A DNA stretch of 64,000 nucleotides from Heterodera schachtii (lineage: Eukaryota > Nematoda > Chromadorea > Rhabditida > Heteroderidae). The translations under genes were made by a program, and so were the position numbers. The stretch covers positions 898,494 to 962,493 of the forward strand of contig SIJG01000051.1 in NCBI GenBank assembly GCA_023374025.1. Direction: 5' to 3'. Of the stretch, positions 41,442 to 51,550 are shown piece after piece. The notes under the pieces were generated by a model, which was not told the DNA's origin, did no database searches, and was given only the letters and a program-made list of their open reading frames with translations. Positions within the stretch are counted from its first letter, which is position 1. Each line of letters starts with the position of its first letter.

Positions 41442-41514
41442 TTTTCTGAAAATATATTCCTAAATATTAATTTATATATATATATATTTTAATAAATCCA
41501 AATTATTCATTTTA

Positions 41515-41545
41515 GTCAATTAAGAGCCTTTTTATTCACACGAAA
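41515..41545 (-). promoter_or_regulatory. Conserved upstream box of the HTH family
   Basis: Minus-strand TTTTTCGTGTGAATAAAAAGG, followed by CTCTTAATTGACTAAAATGA, about 80-105 bases before the ATG at 41441. Confidence 0.5.
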
Positions 41546-41832
41546 AAGCTCAATTCTACTGAATTTCAGGAAAAAATCTCCAATTTAGAAAAAATAATGA
41601 TTTCCTCCCTACTGATCAGATTTATTTAAATGAAAAATTTTTTAATTAAATAATTTAATTTTTTTACTCTACTGATCAAAAAAAAAGGAAAAAATTAATT
41701 TTCTGGAAAATAAGATGAAAATCAGAAAGTAAATGATTAAAAAATTACAAAATGATGAAAAATTAGCAATATTTTGAGAAAAAGAAGAAGAAAAACGAAA
41801 TGAACAGAAAAAACGAAAAGAGAAATAATTAA

Positions 41833-42045
41833 ATAAATCTTTATTTTAATTTTATTCATTTAAAAATCAAAAAATTATATTTAACATAAAGATGCAATAA
41901 ATATCATGTCGATTTAAAAAAAAAGATTTTTTTTTATCTAATATTTTTATTGAATATTTTACGTATCATAAAAAATTATAAAATAAAGTTTGTTTTTATA
42001 ATAACTTTTTGATAATTGACTTGGCATAAAAAGCAAAAATAAAAA
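41833..42045. repeat. Dispersed AT-rich repeat, pair with 53060-53275
   Basis: TCTTTATTTTAATTTTATTC, AACATAAAGATGCAATAAAT, ATATCATGTCGATTT and TGACTTGGCATAAAAAGCA occur in the same order at 53060-53275, inside the foldback with tRNA-like arms. Here it stands alone, followed by ACATTTGCGCCCC iterations (42060-42095). Confidence 0.55.
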
Positions 42046-42099
42046 TTAAAAGGTGCTGCAACATTTGCGCCCCAAACATTTGCGCCCCTTACATTTTTT

Positions 42100-42325
42100 T
42101 TCTCTTGCGAGTCCGTTTAAATAAAAATTCGAAGCGTATTTTTATTTAGAAATTTAATAATTGAACTATTTAATTTTAAAAAATGTTCCCAATTTGGCTC
42201 TGAAATTTTCTGATTTATCAGAAATCGATTCTGCGTCGCTTATAGAAAAATATTCGATGCTTAATATTCACAAAGATAGGTTAAATTCTAATTAAAATTA
42301 AGGACACGCTAATCCAAGTTCAAAA
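42100..42325. repeat. Duplicated flank block, copy 3
   Basis: GCGAGTCCGTTTAAATAAAA, TTCCCAATTTGGCTCTGAAA, TCTGCGTCGCTTATAGAAAA and GACACGCTAATCCAAG match 40013-40240 and 57095-57325. Confidence 0.55.
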
Positions 42326-42498
42326 ATTGGTAAAATTTAACTCCTACTTTTAAATCGCCAAAAAACTTAGAAAGAAACAAAATTTTTTACGCTTATTTTC
42401 AAAAATTTATGCAACAAAATAATTCAAATAAAATTTGCTTACAAATAAAATTTTTGGAAAATTTGCGAAGAATGTTTTCATGAAATTTCAATTGCCTT

Positions 42499-42722
42499 CT
42501 AAAATTGAAAATTTTCTTCTCCAAATTTGACTTTCCATCTCCAAATATTCTTTGCCGAAGTGTTTATCATTTCGGCAATTTCCTTGTCACTTATTTTTCG
42601 ATTTTTTCGTTTTATTTGCCAATAAATTTCCATTTTCTCCATTTTCTCTTTTTCCGTTATTCTACAGCGAATCCCAAATTGTTTCTTCCATTTAATAATT
42701 GTTCCATAACTTATTCCAACAT
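42499..42722 (-). pseudogene. HTH-family C-terminal fragment (end of repeat 2 and repeat 3)
   Basis: An uninterrupted frame of 73 codons from 42722 reads VGISYGTIIKWKKQFGIRC, EKMEKMEIYWQIKRK, SDKEIAEMINTSAKNIW, WKVKFGEENFQF and a stop at 42499-42501. It is cut at 42722 by a ~430-bp foreign block, and the start of what seems the same gene reappears at about 43170. So the block replaced everything between codon ~6 and repeat 2. Confidence 0.65.
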
Positions 42723-42802
42723 GAAATTGCCTTTCCCAAGGGCTAACGGGAGATTAATATGATTGTTTGTTTATTCAATCCAATTATCAATTCCTTTCGT
42801 TG

Positions 42803-43033
42803 TCAGACGAAATGAAATTGCGTGGAAATGTCATAACCAATGCTGTTCATTGCGATCTTCGGATCTTGCTCGTCAAAACGGACAACCAAGTCTCGAATTG
42901 CTCGGTCGTTTTCAAGATATTTTTTAGAACGAGATACTTCAGATATAGGCCTAGATGGATCAAGTTCATGGGGTCTCATCCGATTTTGTTGGTACTCATC
43001 TTCATCTTTGATTCGACTACTAAACCTTTAATT
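42803..43033 (-). CDS. Unidentified gene fragment, possible single exon
   Basis: An open minus frame reads SRIKDEDEYQQNRMRPHELD, PSRPISEVSRSKKYLENDRA, RDLVVRFDEQDPKIAMNS and GYDISTQFHFV to TGA 42803-42805. Amino-acid make-up and GC look like ordinary host coding sequence, unlike the AT-rich surroundings. It follows TTTAG, a possible splice acceptor. I recognise no family. It sits with a tRNA-like sequence inside a block that replaced the middle of an HTH-family copy, so it is probably a captured fragment. Confidence 0.4.
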
Positions 43034-43081
43034 AATGTAGGGGCGCAAATGTTCCGTCACCAATTAAAAAATTAATTTGCA

Positions 43082-43149
43082 TGTAGGGGACACGAACCTG
43101 GGGCTTAAAAAACGATGACTAGCGCACTACCGCTACACCATTGGACACC
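43082..43149 (-). tRNA. tRNA-like sequence (degenerate)
   Basis: The minus strand has an A-box-like GTGTAGCGGTAGTGCGC and a B-box-like GGTTCGTGTCC with tRNA spacing and ends GGTGTCCA ... CCCCTACA. Stems are mispaired and no reliable anticodon can be placed, so this is a tRNA-derived relic, closely similar to the one at 53294-53362. It lies directly next to the first codons of a broken HTH-family copy. Confidence 0.45.
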
Positions 43150-43159
43150 ACAATAATAA

Positions 43160-43360
43160 TATTTGCATTTTTCCGGGATTATATTTCCAAATATGAATTT
43201 ATATAATAATTTTTTCTTAAATAAAATACAAATTAAATCATTTTTGTCTATTAAGAGCCTTTTTATTCACATGAAAAAATCATAATTCTACTGAATTTCC
43301 GAATAAAAATCCAATCATTAGAAAAATAAGCTGATTTTCTTCCCTACTGATCACATTTAT
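43160..43360 (-). promoter_or_regulatory. HTH-family start and upstream region, cut after a few codons
   Basis: Leader GGAAATATAATCCCGG, conserved box (43252-43275, TTCATGTGAATAAAAAGG) and ATCAGTAGGGAAGAAAAT are in order. The ATG (about 43170) is followed by QILLL and then unrelated DNA. Its downstream half is probably 42499-42722. Confidence 0.5.
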
Positions 43361-43894
43361 TTAAAAGAAAATTAATTTATTAATTATAAATATTTAATAA
43401 ATTAAATTTTTTCTACTCTACTTATGAGAAAAGGAAAAAATATTTTTTTTTTTGAAATTAAATAGTAAAAGTCGGAAGTGAGTGATTAGAAAATTGCAAA
43501 AATTATCAAATTAAAGAATACGCATTTAAAATGGAATAAATAATCTTTTCAAAATAAATTTAAGAAAAAAAAGAATAATTTAAAGGTTCTTAAAGCAGAA
43601 AACCACGTAAATTTGGTTTTACTTGATAAAAAAAAGAATTCAATTTCATTTTATTATTTAAATAATTTCTTTCTAATAAATATATTTAATTAAAATATAA
43701 TATAAATGTTAATTTAAAAAATAGAGCAAAAAGGGAGAAAAAAGGAAGAAAAATTAGTTCTAGGGATTAACATTGATATTGGCATGGGAATTGTGACCAA
43801 ATTGGTGATCAGGGTTAATGTTGTTGATGCATTGTAACACTGTAAGAGTTGAAGATTCTCGCATCGGCGGCACGATATTTGAGCACTTTTGGAG

Positions 43895-44037
43895 CAGGGG
43901 TGGGCGCGGACAGAAATATGCCGCAGTCGCGGAGAAACAATGCCGCGGATCGCGCATCGCGGATTCAAATTGTCGCATTCGCGGAAAAACAACGCCCCGC
44001 GGATCGCATCGCGCATCGCGGTCGCGTCCCACCCCTG
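43895..44037. mobile_element. Short hAT-like MITE (143 bp)
   Basis: The ends are CAGGGGTGGG (left) and CAGGGGTGGG (from the right), flanked by TTTTGGAG (43887-43894) and CTTTGGAG (44038-44045), an 8-bp duplication with one mismatch. CAGGGGTGGG-type ends are common among hAT elements. The interior is built from CGCGGA and GCGCATCGCGG iterations that also fold back. Three overlapping plus frames are by-products. Confidence 0.7.
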
Positions 44038-44045
44038 CTTTGGAG

Positions 44046-44895
44046 GAGGGACTTCACCAGTGACGCATCCTGCTTGCGATTGTGAGCCAATTTTTTAAGA
44101 AAATTAATGAATTTTAGGATCAGCTCCTGGGCTAATTTGGTTATTTAGCCCGATTTTTTAAAGATTTTCACCAAAAATTGTGGTTAAGAGATCTGTCACC
44201 CACAGAATGTGTTGTGGGCTAGAAAATTTAAACATGTAAAAATTTGAGAAGAAAATTTATATTTTTTGCTTTTAGAACTCATTTAAAAGCAACTTCCCAA
44301 AAAATCAAAAACTAATAAATTGTCGCATTGATTGGGGTGTTCCATTTGTATTTGTAAAATTGGCACAATTCGCCAAATTTTCCAGCGAACGCAAAAGACG
44401 AAAAAATGGAATTAACAAAAATTTTTAAAATGTTTTTGTTTCATTTTTAAAAAACACACACATGTAAATCTTCTTTTCTAATTTATTTATTTTTGAATTT
44501 TGTTTTTGAATCTTAATTTTTTTCACGAAAATAATTATAGAAATTTGATCAGAAAAACAAATTTTTGAATTTTATTTTATGGGTTTTGATTAGTTTTTGA
44601 CAATGGATAACTGAGTCCCTGTTGAAAATGGACACTTCAGTACCTGTTTTTTACATAAAAAATGGCAAATGCGCCCCCTAATTTGCATTTTTTATCATCG
44701 TTTTGGTCGTTTTAAATCGATTTCGACCCTTTTTGAGCAATTTTGAGTTTGGGACCACCTCAAACGGATATTTTCCAAAATTTTTACGCTATTTAAAAAG
44801 AAATTTATGCAACAAAATAATTTTAAAAAATTTGCCAATTAATGAAATTTTCTGGAAATTTTTTAGCAATGTTTTCATAAAAATTCAATTGCCTT
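44046..44895. other. AT-rich DNA with MITE-arm fragment; no gene
   Basis: 44345-44480 holds an outer arm related to the MITE family (AAATTGGCACAATTCGCCAA) and is the inverted partner of 22625-22750. The end (44790-44895) is the shared 3' flank of the next gene copy. Nothing else is recognised. Confidence 0.4.
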
Positions 44896-45579
44896 CTAAA
44901 ATTGGAAATTTTCTTCTCCAAATTGTTTCTTCCATTTAAAAATGTTCGTTCTTTCAATTTTCAAAATTTTTGCAATTTCTTTTTCACTCATTTTTTGATT
45001 TTCCATTTTTATTTTCCAATACATTTTCATTTTTTCCATTTTCTCATTCTCCGTTATTCTCTTACAGCGAATTCCGAATTGTTTCTTCCAGCTCTTTATT
45101 ATAACTTGGCTAACTCCGATTTTCTTACAAATGTTGGCATAATTTTGTTGCCATTCTTTTGTTGAATATTTTCTTCCGCTTCGTTTATATTCGTTTTTCA
45201 TTTCAATAAATTTCTGCACAATTTCTAATTTTTGTTCATCTGTTTTTGATTTATAGCACTTATGTATTTGCTTTTGGAGACCAAATTCTTTAATCCATTT
45301 ATAAATATAAGTTTGGTTTGTTTCCAAACTTTTCGCTATTTTCGAATTAATTTTACTCCATTCTTTTGCAGTATATTTTCTTCCTTTTTGCTTTATTTTT
45401 TCTTTTATTTTATAATGTTTTCTTATTATTTCCCGTTTCTTTTGTTCATTTTGCACTTTTTCTTCCCATTTTTCTCCAAATATTTCATCAAATGATTTTT
45501 GTTGTAGTTTTTTCTCTTCTGATTTAATTTGAAAAATTAGGGCAATTAAAATCAAACAGAATAATAGTAATAATTTCAT
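44896..45579 (-). CDS. Secreted protein with three HTH repeats, best copy (227 aa)
   Basis: This is the reference member: a complete, intronless frame. Residues 1-20 are a signal peptide (MKLLLLFCLILIALIFQIKS). 29-40 read SFDEIFGEKWEE, the most conserved motif. Three Lys-rich helix-turn-helix repeats follow: about 49-100 (KEWSKINSKIAK ... IYKWIKEFG), 115-170 (KEWQQNYANICKKIG ... IKSWKKQFG) and 180-221 (MSEKEIAKILKI ... IFKWKKQFG). Each has an (I)A/CK core, a turn, and a final W-x-x-x-FG helix, as in transposase- and homeodomain-type DNA-binding folds. There is no transposase catalytic domain. A secreted, very basic, DNA-binding-like protein might act in another cell's nucleus; this is inference. 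The conserved box lies upstream at 45652-45680. I know of no named family. Confidence 0.75.
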   Translation of the reverse strand: MKLLLLFCLILIALIFQIKSEEKKLQQKSFDEIFGEKWEEKVQNEQKKREIIRKHYKIKEKIKQKGRKYTAKEWSKINSKIAKSLETNQTYIYKWIKEFGLQKQIHKCYKSKTDEQKLEIVQKFIEMKNEYKRSGRKYSTKEWQQNYANICKKIGVSQVIIKSWKKQFGIRCKRITENEKMEKMKMYWKIKMENQKMSEKEIAKILKIERTNIFKWKKQFGEENFQF

Positions 45580-45651
45580 TTTTCTGAAAATATATTCCCA
45601 AATATTAATTTATATATTTTTTTAATAAATCCAAATTATTCATTTTAGTCA

Positions 45652-45680
45652 ATTAAGAGCCTTTTTATTCACATGAAAAA
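45652..45680 (-). promoter_or_regulatory. Conserved upstream box of the best HTH-family copy
   Basis: Minus-strand TTTTCATGTGAATAAAAAGG, then CTCTTAATTGACTAAAATG, 73-101 bases before the ATG; the shared flank with ATCAGTAGGGAGGAAATCAT continues to about 45840. Confidence 0.5.
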
Positions 45681-46036
45681 CGCCCAATTCTACTGAATTT
45701 CAGGAAAAAATCTCCAATCTAGAAAAAATGATGATTTCCTCCCTACTGATCAGATTTAATTAAAATAAAAAATTTTTAATTAAATAATTTAATTTTTCAC
45801 TCTACTGATCAAGAAAATTAAAACCCGAAAATGAGTGAGTAGAAAATTTGAAAATGATTAAAATTTGCAACTGTAGAAGTTTAAGAAAAAAGTCCATCCC
45901 TCATAAATGATATTTTTTAATTAAAAATAATTTCGTAAAACTTTTCACCTTGCGCTGAAAAAAATGGATTTGATGCCAAAATGAACGGAATGTGGGAGAA
46001 AGTGGGATAAAGAGCATGGGAGAACCTCTAAAAAGA

Positions 46037-46108
46037 CCGCCCGTAGCTCAGTTGGTTAGAGCACGGCACGGATTGCTGAGGTCGTGGGTTCGAGTCCCAC
46101 CCGCCGGG
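46037..46108 (+). tRNA. tRNA-like gene or tRNA pseudogene, isotype not assignable
   Basis: D arm GCTC-AGTTGGTTA-GAGC (46046-46062) and T arm GTGGG-TTCGAGT-CCCAC (46084-46100) are perfect, with A and B boxes and an AGGTC variable loop. The anticodon arm is two bases short: a four-pair stem CGGC/GCTG leaves ACGGATT, which lacks the usual T before the anticodon. The acceptor stem (CCGCCCG with CCGCCGG) has two mismatches. I read it as a degraded or tRNA-derived copy. Confidence 0.55.
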
Positions 46109-46313
46109 AGAGTTACCTTTTTATGTTCTACACAGCAGTTCAGCTAAAAATTTAATTGAGATTTGGGCAAAATGCATGGATTGGACTCTGATTTCAAATA
46201 TTGAATCTGGGGCCTGGTTATTTGGACAAACCAGGAAAATTCAGGCCTAAAGACGGTGAAACCGAGCATGCTAGGCTTCAGCCGTCAGACTCGTTGAAAC
46301 AAAAATTTAAAAA

Positions 46314-46495
46314 ATGAATTTATTACTATTCTTATGTTTAATTTTAATATTAAATGTTCTAATTAGTTTAATTAAATCATAAATTAAAGAACTAAAACAA
46401 AAGTCATTTGATGAAATTTTTGGAGAAAAATGGGAAGAAAAGGAAGAAAAAAGAGAAATAATTGAAAAATATTATAAATAAAGGAAAAAATAAAG
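46314..46495 (+). pseudogene. HTH-family pseudogene (N-terminus and start of repeat 1)
   Basis: MNLLLFLCLILILNVLISLI and KS precede an early TAA. The frame then continues KELKQKSFDEIFGEKWEEKE and EKREIIEKYYK to another stop, and homology ends near 46500. Confidence 0.6.
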
Positions 46496-46623
46496 CAAAA
46501 AAGCGAAAAAAAAATTCATTATTTTCGCTCAAGACCGAAAATTTCCCGAGATTACTTGCTAATACTTATTTTTCAGAATTATCCCGGTCCCTAAAAAGGA
46601 CACGGCAAAAGTCGGGAATTTCA

Positions 46624-46698
46624 TGTTGCGCAGCGGACTCGAACCTACGCCCTTTGTCCCTTTACGATCTCACAAAAACCACTTCGCCACACATGCAA
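46624..46698 (-). tRNA. tRNA-like sequence (A and B boxes perfect, body degenerate)
   Basis: Minus-strand TGGCGAAGTGG fits the A-box pattern and GGTTCGAGTCC the B box, about 40 bases apart as in a class II tRNA. Acceptor and T stems do not pair well and no anticodon can be trusted. Probably tRNA-derived. Confidence 0.45.
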
Positions 46699-47094
46699 AT
46701 TCTGTCCAACAATTAATTAAACCCATTTTTTGGATTGATAAATTTTATAAAAGTCAATTAAAGGCGCCGCTGTAAAAAAAAAGTGAATTTTGAATGAGAG
46801 ATTGTTAAGAAAATTTTAGAAAACTTTCATCTCTCCCCCCTATCTGACGATTCCGCCGGTGAAATAATGAAAAAAAAGACTAACCGAATTTTTGCTGGCG
46901 CCTGAAAACTTGAAAAATTATGTGTTCTTTTTATAAAATTAATTTTTTTTTTTTTGGAAAATAAAGAGTAAAAAAAAAGAAAATGAGTGATTAGAAAATT
47001 GAAAAAATTATCAAAATTAAGGAATAGGTATTTTAAAATTGAAGAAACGAATATTTTAAAGGTTCTAAAGCAGAAAACCACGTAAATTTGGTGA

Positions 47095-47290
47095 AAAAGA
47101 CAAAAGAAAATGCGGAAGAAAAAAGAGAAAAATTGAAAAATATTTTAAATAAAAGAAAAATTAAAGCAAAAAGGAAGAGAAATTATGCAGGAAAAGAATG
47201 GCAACAAAATTAATTCGAAAATAGCGAAAAAATTGGGCGGCAAATTGAAGCAAAAGTTATGCTTGGATTAAAGAGTTTGGCTTTAAAAAA
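47095..47290 (+). pseudogene. HTH-family relic (repeat 1)
   Basis: ACAAAAGAAAATGCGGAAGAA, GAGAAAAATTGAAAAATATTT, AAAGCAAAAAGGAAGAG and ATTCGAAAATAGCGAAAAAAT follow repeat 1 with many shifts. It ends near a block (CTCTCCCCCCTATCTGACGA) that also occurs at about 46830. Confidence 0.5.
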
Positions 47291-47597
47291 CAAAAAATTT
47301 TTTCGAAAACTTTCAGCTCTCCCCCCTATCTGACGATTCCGCCGGTGAAATAATAATTAAAAAAAGACTAAACAAATTGCGTTTCTAGCGCCTGGAAAAC
47401 TTCGAAAACTTTTGGTGTAATTTTTATAACTATTTAGGGTTCATCCACACATTTTTAGGCGTTTAAAAACTGCAAATAAATAAATAAATTTAATTTAGGG
47501 ATTTTTCGCCAGTTATTTAATTTTCAACAATTTTAAATTTATACGATTTTGAAAATATGTATTAATATCAAATGGTTTCAATCCTCCTACATTTTGT

Positions 47598-47660
47598 CCC
47601 CAAATTGTTTCTTCCATTTAAAAATGGTCGTTCTATCAATTTTCAAAATTTTTGCAATAA
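47598..47660 (-). pseudogene. HTH-family relic (last helix of repeat 3)
   Basis: The minus strand reads IAKILKIDRTTIFKWKKQFG, the LKIERTNIF type of repeat 3 seen in the 227-aa copy. Only about 20 codons remain. Confidence 0.55.
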
Positions 47661-50440
47661 CAATAATATAATTTAGTACTAATTTTTTTTCAATATTTTT
47701 TCTTCAAAGATTCTGCTTTGATTATTTGGGCCTTAGGCAAGGCAAGATTAAAAAATATAATTGCAAAAACTAATAAAAATTGGTCTTTAAATATTCCAAA
47801 AAATCATTCAAATTAAAAAATTTGTTCTTATAAAATTATTTAATATTTTCGTATTTTAGAAACAAAAATATTTAGCCTAGTGATTTCTTATGACCGATAG
47901 TGACATCAGAATCGAGAATTTTTAATGCAGAAATGCGTTTTTTGAGCTCCTTTCTTCAAATTAATAAATTAAAAAAATTATATTATCTAAAAATAAAAAT
48001 TCGAATCAAACTAAGATTGTGGAGCAGGATTGATGGAAGGAATTCGGATATTTTTGGAATTGTTTTAATATAAAAAACCCAAAATTAAAAATTTAAAATA
48101 AAGAATCGAATAACAAATGAAAAATACAATAATGTAATTACTTAATTAAAGTTTTTCAATTGAATGGAATATAATTTATGACCAAAGAGCAATTGTTGTT
48201 GTCTGAAAAATCAGATTATCCTACGAGTAAAAGTCATTTTGAAATTAAAAATATATTAATAAATAAAATTTAAATATCCTTAGATTAAAGTTATTAAGAT
48301 AAAATAATAAATTCACAACACTTTAATTTATGATAATGACCACTGTAATACAATGATTTCCAGATTCTCAAAAATATTATTTTTACAAAAAAAATTGTAC
48401 AGTTATAATGTTATAAAAAATATTTATTATGAATTAAAAAATCATTTGAGAAATTTTATTCTTTCTTTCTATGTTTTCTTCTCTACAAATGGATTACATT
48501 CAAATTTCTTATATTAATAATAATAATTGGTATATAAAAATATTTTCCAGTTAATGAATGATAGAATAATTCGTAATTAATAATAAAAATTCAATGCGAA
48601 TAATTAAAATCTCTTTAATTAATTCATTGAAAATTGTTGTAAAAAAGGACAGAATGGATAGAGGAGATAAACAAACTACTTCCAATAATAAAACGTGCTG
48701 ATAACGACTAAAATTATCCCGAATATCAATGCTTGTCAAAAAAGGTTAAGAACCAACATGAATTTATAAAATAAAATCTAAATTTTAGAATTTGGAATAA
48801 ATAAGATGAAAATGTTGGCATAGTGTCTCAATGCAAATAACCGGTAACAATACGTCGTTGAATGGATAAAAATATAATATATAAATATAAAAAATAAACT
48901 AAGATAAATGCTTAATTAATTTTTTTTAGAAATGAAATAATTAATAAATTATGATACTTTTTTCTTCCCAAGATTATACCAAAACTGAGTAACAAAACCT
49001 AATAAAGTTTAAAAAAATACACCAACTCGTACATAAAATTTATTTTATCAACTTTATACAAAAATTTTTTAATCTTCATCACGATTAAAATACAAAAAAT
49101 TCTTAAATACTAAGTTAAAAATTGCTTATCATTTGCTAGTACTTTATACCTTTGTTCAAGGTGATTCCTGACGGCATGCCTATTCTTAAATCTCGAGATA
49201 AAATTAATTTTATTTATTTTAAGTAAATACATAACGAGTTTTCGTTTAATAATAAAGGATAAAATGAACCATTTAAAACAATAAAGATTTATAATTTTTG
49301 AAAATTCAAATAATTAAAACAATCAGCTATATTCTACCTTAAGATATAATAAAAAATAAAAAGCAAATGATTTGAAACAGCACACAGAAAAATTTTAAAA
49401 TTTATTAATTAAACAAACATGGTAATAAAAAAGCGATAAAAATACAAATAACAAATAAAATTTATTAGCTATTCAATAAATATTTATATGAATTATGTTA
49501 GAAAAAATTACCAAAAAGTAAATAAATACATATGATTAAATCACAGGCAACATATGAAAGAATGCTCGCTCTTTTACCCGAGAAGTAAAGAAAATGATTT
49601 TTTCCTATTTTTAAACAATAATTATTTTTGTTGAATTAAAAAAAAGTATTTAAAAACAAAGGTTTTATTGTAAATAAAATTAGCTAGAAGATATTTTAAT
49701 AAATATGCAAATGGCGAGGCTTAAACGATACCCAGAAAACAAGAATTAAGTAAAAAAAATTAAAAAATAATATAAAAGAAAAAATTATTTCATAAAACAC
49801 TTAACCTGATTATTATTACGTTGAAATACTAATGGATAAAAAAGTTGCTCACAAAAACATGTGAATTAAAGAAATTATCAGTCATTAAGAAAATGACAAG
49901 CCATAGATGACGACAACCATCGACTTCTTTCCATTAGAATATTTCAAAAGATTATTATTTATAAGTATCTTGGCATTATATTTAATTAATTAAAATGAAA
50001 AATAATTTTTTTTAATAGCAAAAAACAGATTAGAACTATAACGAATGATCGCTCTAATGAATAATATTGAAGAATTAATGAAATAATGTACGTATTGTTT
50101 TAAAAATAGAATTAAATTAAAGCTTTTTTGAAGTTTTAAAATGTTTTTAATTGAAAATAAACAATCAAAGAAATTTGAGAAAAAAAAGATAATTAAAGTA
50201 AGATAAATTCAACACCAAAGCAACAAAATAAAATAAAAATTGAAACCTAAAAATGAAAAAATATTTAATAATTAAATTTTGTAAAATATTAGGTAAATCG
50301 AAACTTTCACTCATTAAAGTGTTAAAGAGCTATTATTTTTATTAAAAGAAGAGTTAAGAAAAAATATAAATGATAAACTAAAAAACAATAAAATACGCAC
50401 AGAAAATTATTCAATTTTTAAATTACTTATTAATAAAGTA
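47661..50440. other. 2.8 kb of AT-rich DNA without recognised features
   Basis: 47690-47780 repeats the block at 5397-5470. Beyond that I see no repeat shared with the rest of the window, no frame longer than about 60 codons, no tRNA-like boxes and no foldback. It is the longest stretch free of the duplicated families. Confidence 0.5.
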
Positions 50441-50443
50441 AAA

Positions 50444-51460
50444 TTAATGAACACGAACAACCATCAAACATTCCCCCATCTTATTTTCCCCATTCCAATT
50501 TGATCTGTCGTTTGTGCATCCTTCCGCCCATTCTTCCATTCGCCAACCGGAACCCCAATATAAATCAAATGGCCAAGATTCAATCAATATAGCTTCTCCT
50601 GTCCCCAGCAACATTTTTTTCAATGGCTCATGTTAGACAAATTTGGCGACCAATCCGCGCTTCACCACCTATTATTTATTTTTACACAATTCCTCAATTA
50701 GGCGTTCGTATGTGTTCCGTGATTTGTCATGGACTAAGCAATACATTAGCGGGAGTACATAACTATTTCCGTTTCCAATCGTGCGCTTTCCCAAAACCAT
50801 GAGTAATTGACCGAAAAGATTAGGCGCAATTTTGAATGTCCCGTCCACGTATATGTTTTCGACATGATTGACCCAATTTTCAATTGAAGCGCGGCCAAAA
50901 ATTAAAATCCGATGAGGATCCGGCTGTTCGGCTCCAGAATCAAAAAGAAGAAATCTTTCACCAGTGTTTTGATCGAAAATTTGTATTCCTGAGGAATTTC
51001 GAGTTCTAAAACATTTTGTGGGTCTGGTGGAACGGCGTGCTGTCGGTTTCGAGTTCGCTCAACCATTAGTCTTAAAGAATTGTCGGTCCCCAATTTTGCC
51101 ACGACCGGTTGAGTTGCCTGGGTATTACGCAAAATGTTATCCTTTATTTGTACAGGCAACTCGACCGTATTCTCAGCTCGTGCTTTCATTTGATTTCGAA
51201 GGTCTTTAGCTTCAACTAATGCCGGATCCTCATCATGATTATGTTGATTTAGTATTTTAACTTTTTGGTTCCCCCTTGTGTAAGCGCGAGGGACAACTGT
51301 TTTCATCGCCTTTTGCATAATTAATGCATTGACAAAAACGTAAATCCGGATCTGAGGAACTAAATTTTTGGAATTAGTAAAGGTATCCCCCAAAAATTGC
51401 TTGTTGTTTGCCCCTTTTTGAATTTGTAAATGTTACCACGTTTTCGTTGGGATTTTCCAT
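50444..51460 (-). pseudogene. FLYWCH / Mutator-like transposase relic joined to a NADAR-domain end
   Basis: From ATG 51458-51460 the minus strand shows a FLYWCH-type zinc finger (VVTFTNSKRGKQQAIFGGYL, then FCQCINY and CPSRLHKG). It is broken by TAA at 51374-51376 and a shift before HNHDEDPALVEAKDLRN. After a second shift near 50990 come GERFLLFDSGAEQPDPHRI, LIFGRASIENWVNHV and YVDGTFKIAPNLFGQL, with DGTF, the first catalytic Asp region of MULE transposases, to a stop at 50672-50674. Without change of frame the C-terminal half of a NADAR domain follows: VVKRGLVAKF, a TAA at 50633-50635, HEPLKKMLLGTGEAILIE, DLYWGSG, NGENKMGECLMVVR, stop 50444-50446. NADAR enzymes are N-glycosidases acting on ADP-ribose-type substrates. 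Family calls rest on remembered motifs. Confidence 0.75.
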
Positions 51461-51550
51461 TTTTAAAGAAATAAGGAAGAGAGAGTAAAAAAATTTCGCA
51501 ATAAAAAAGCGCACAAAATGACGTAAAGATTTCTGTTTCCATTGGTATTT

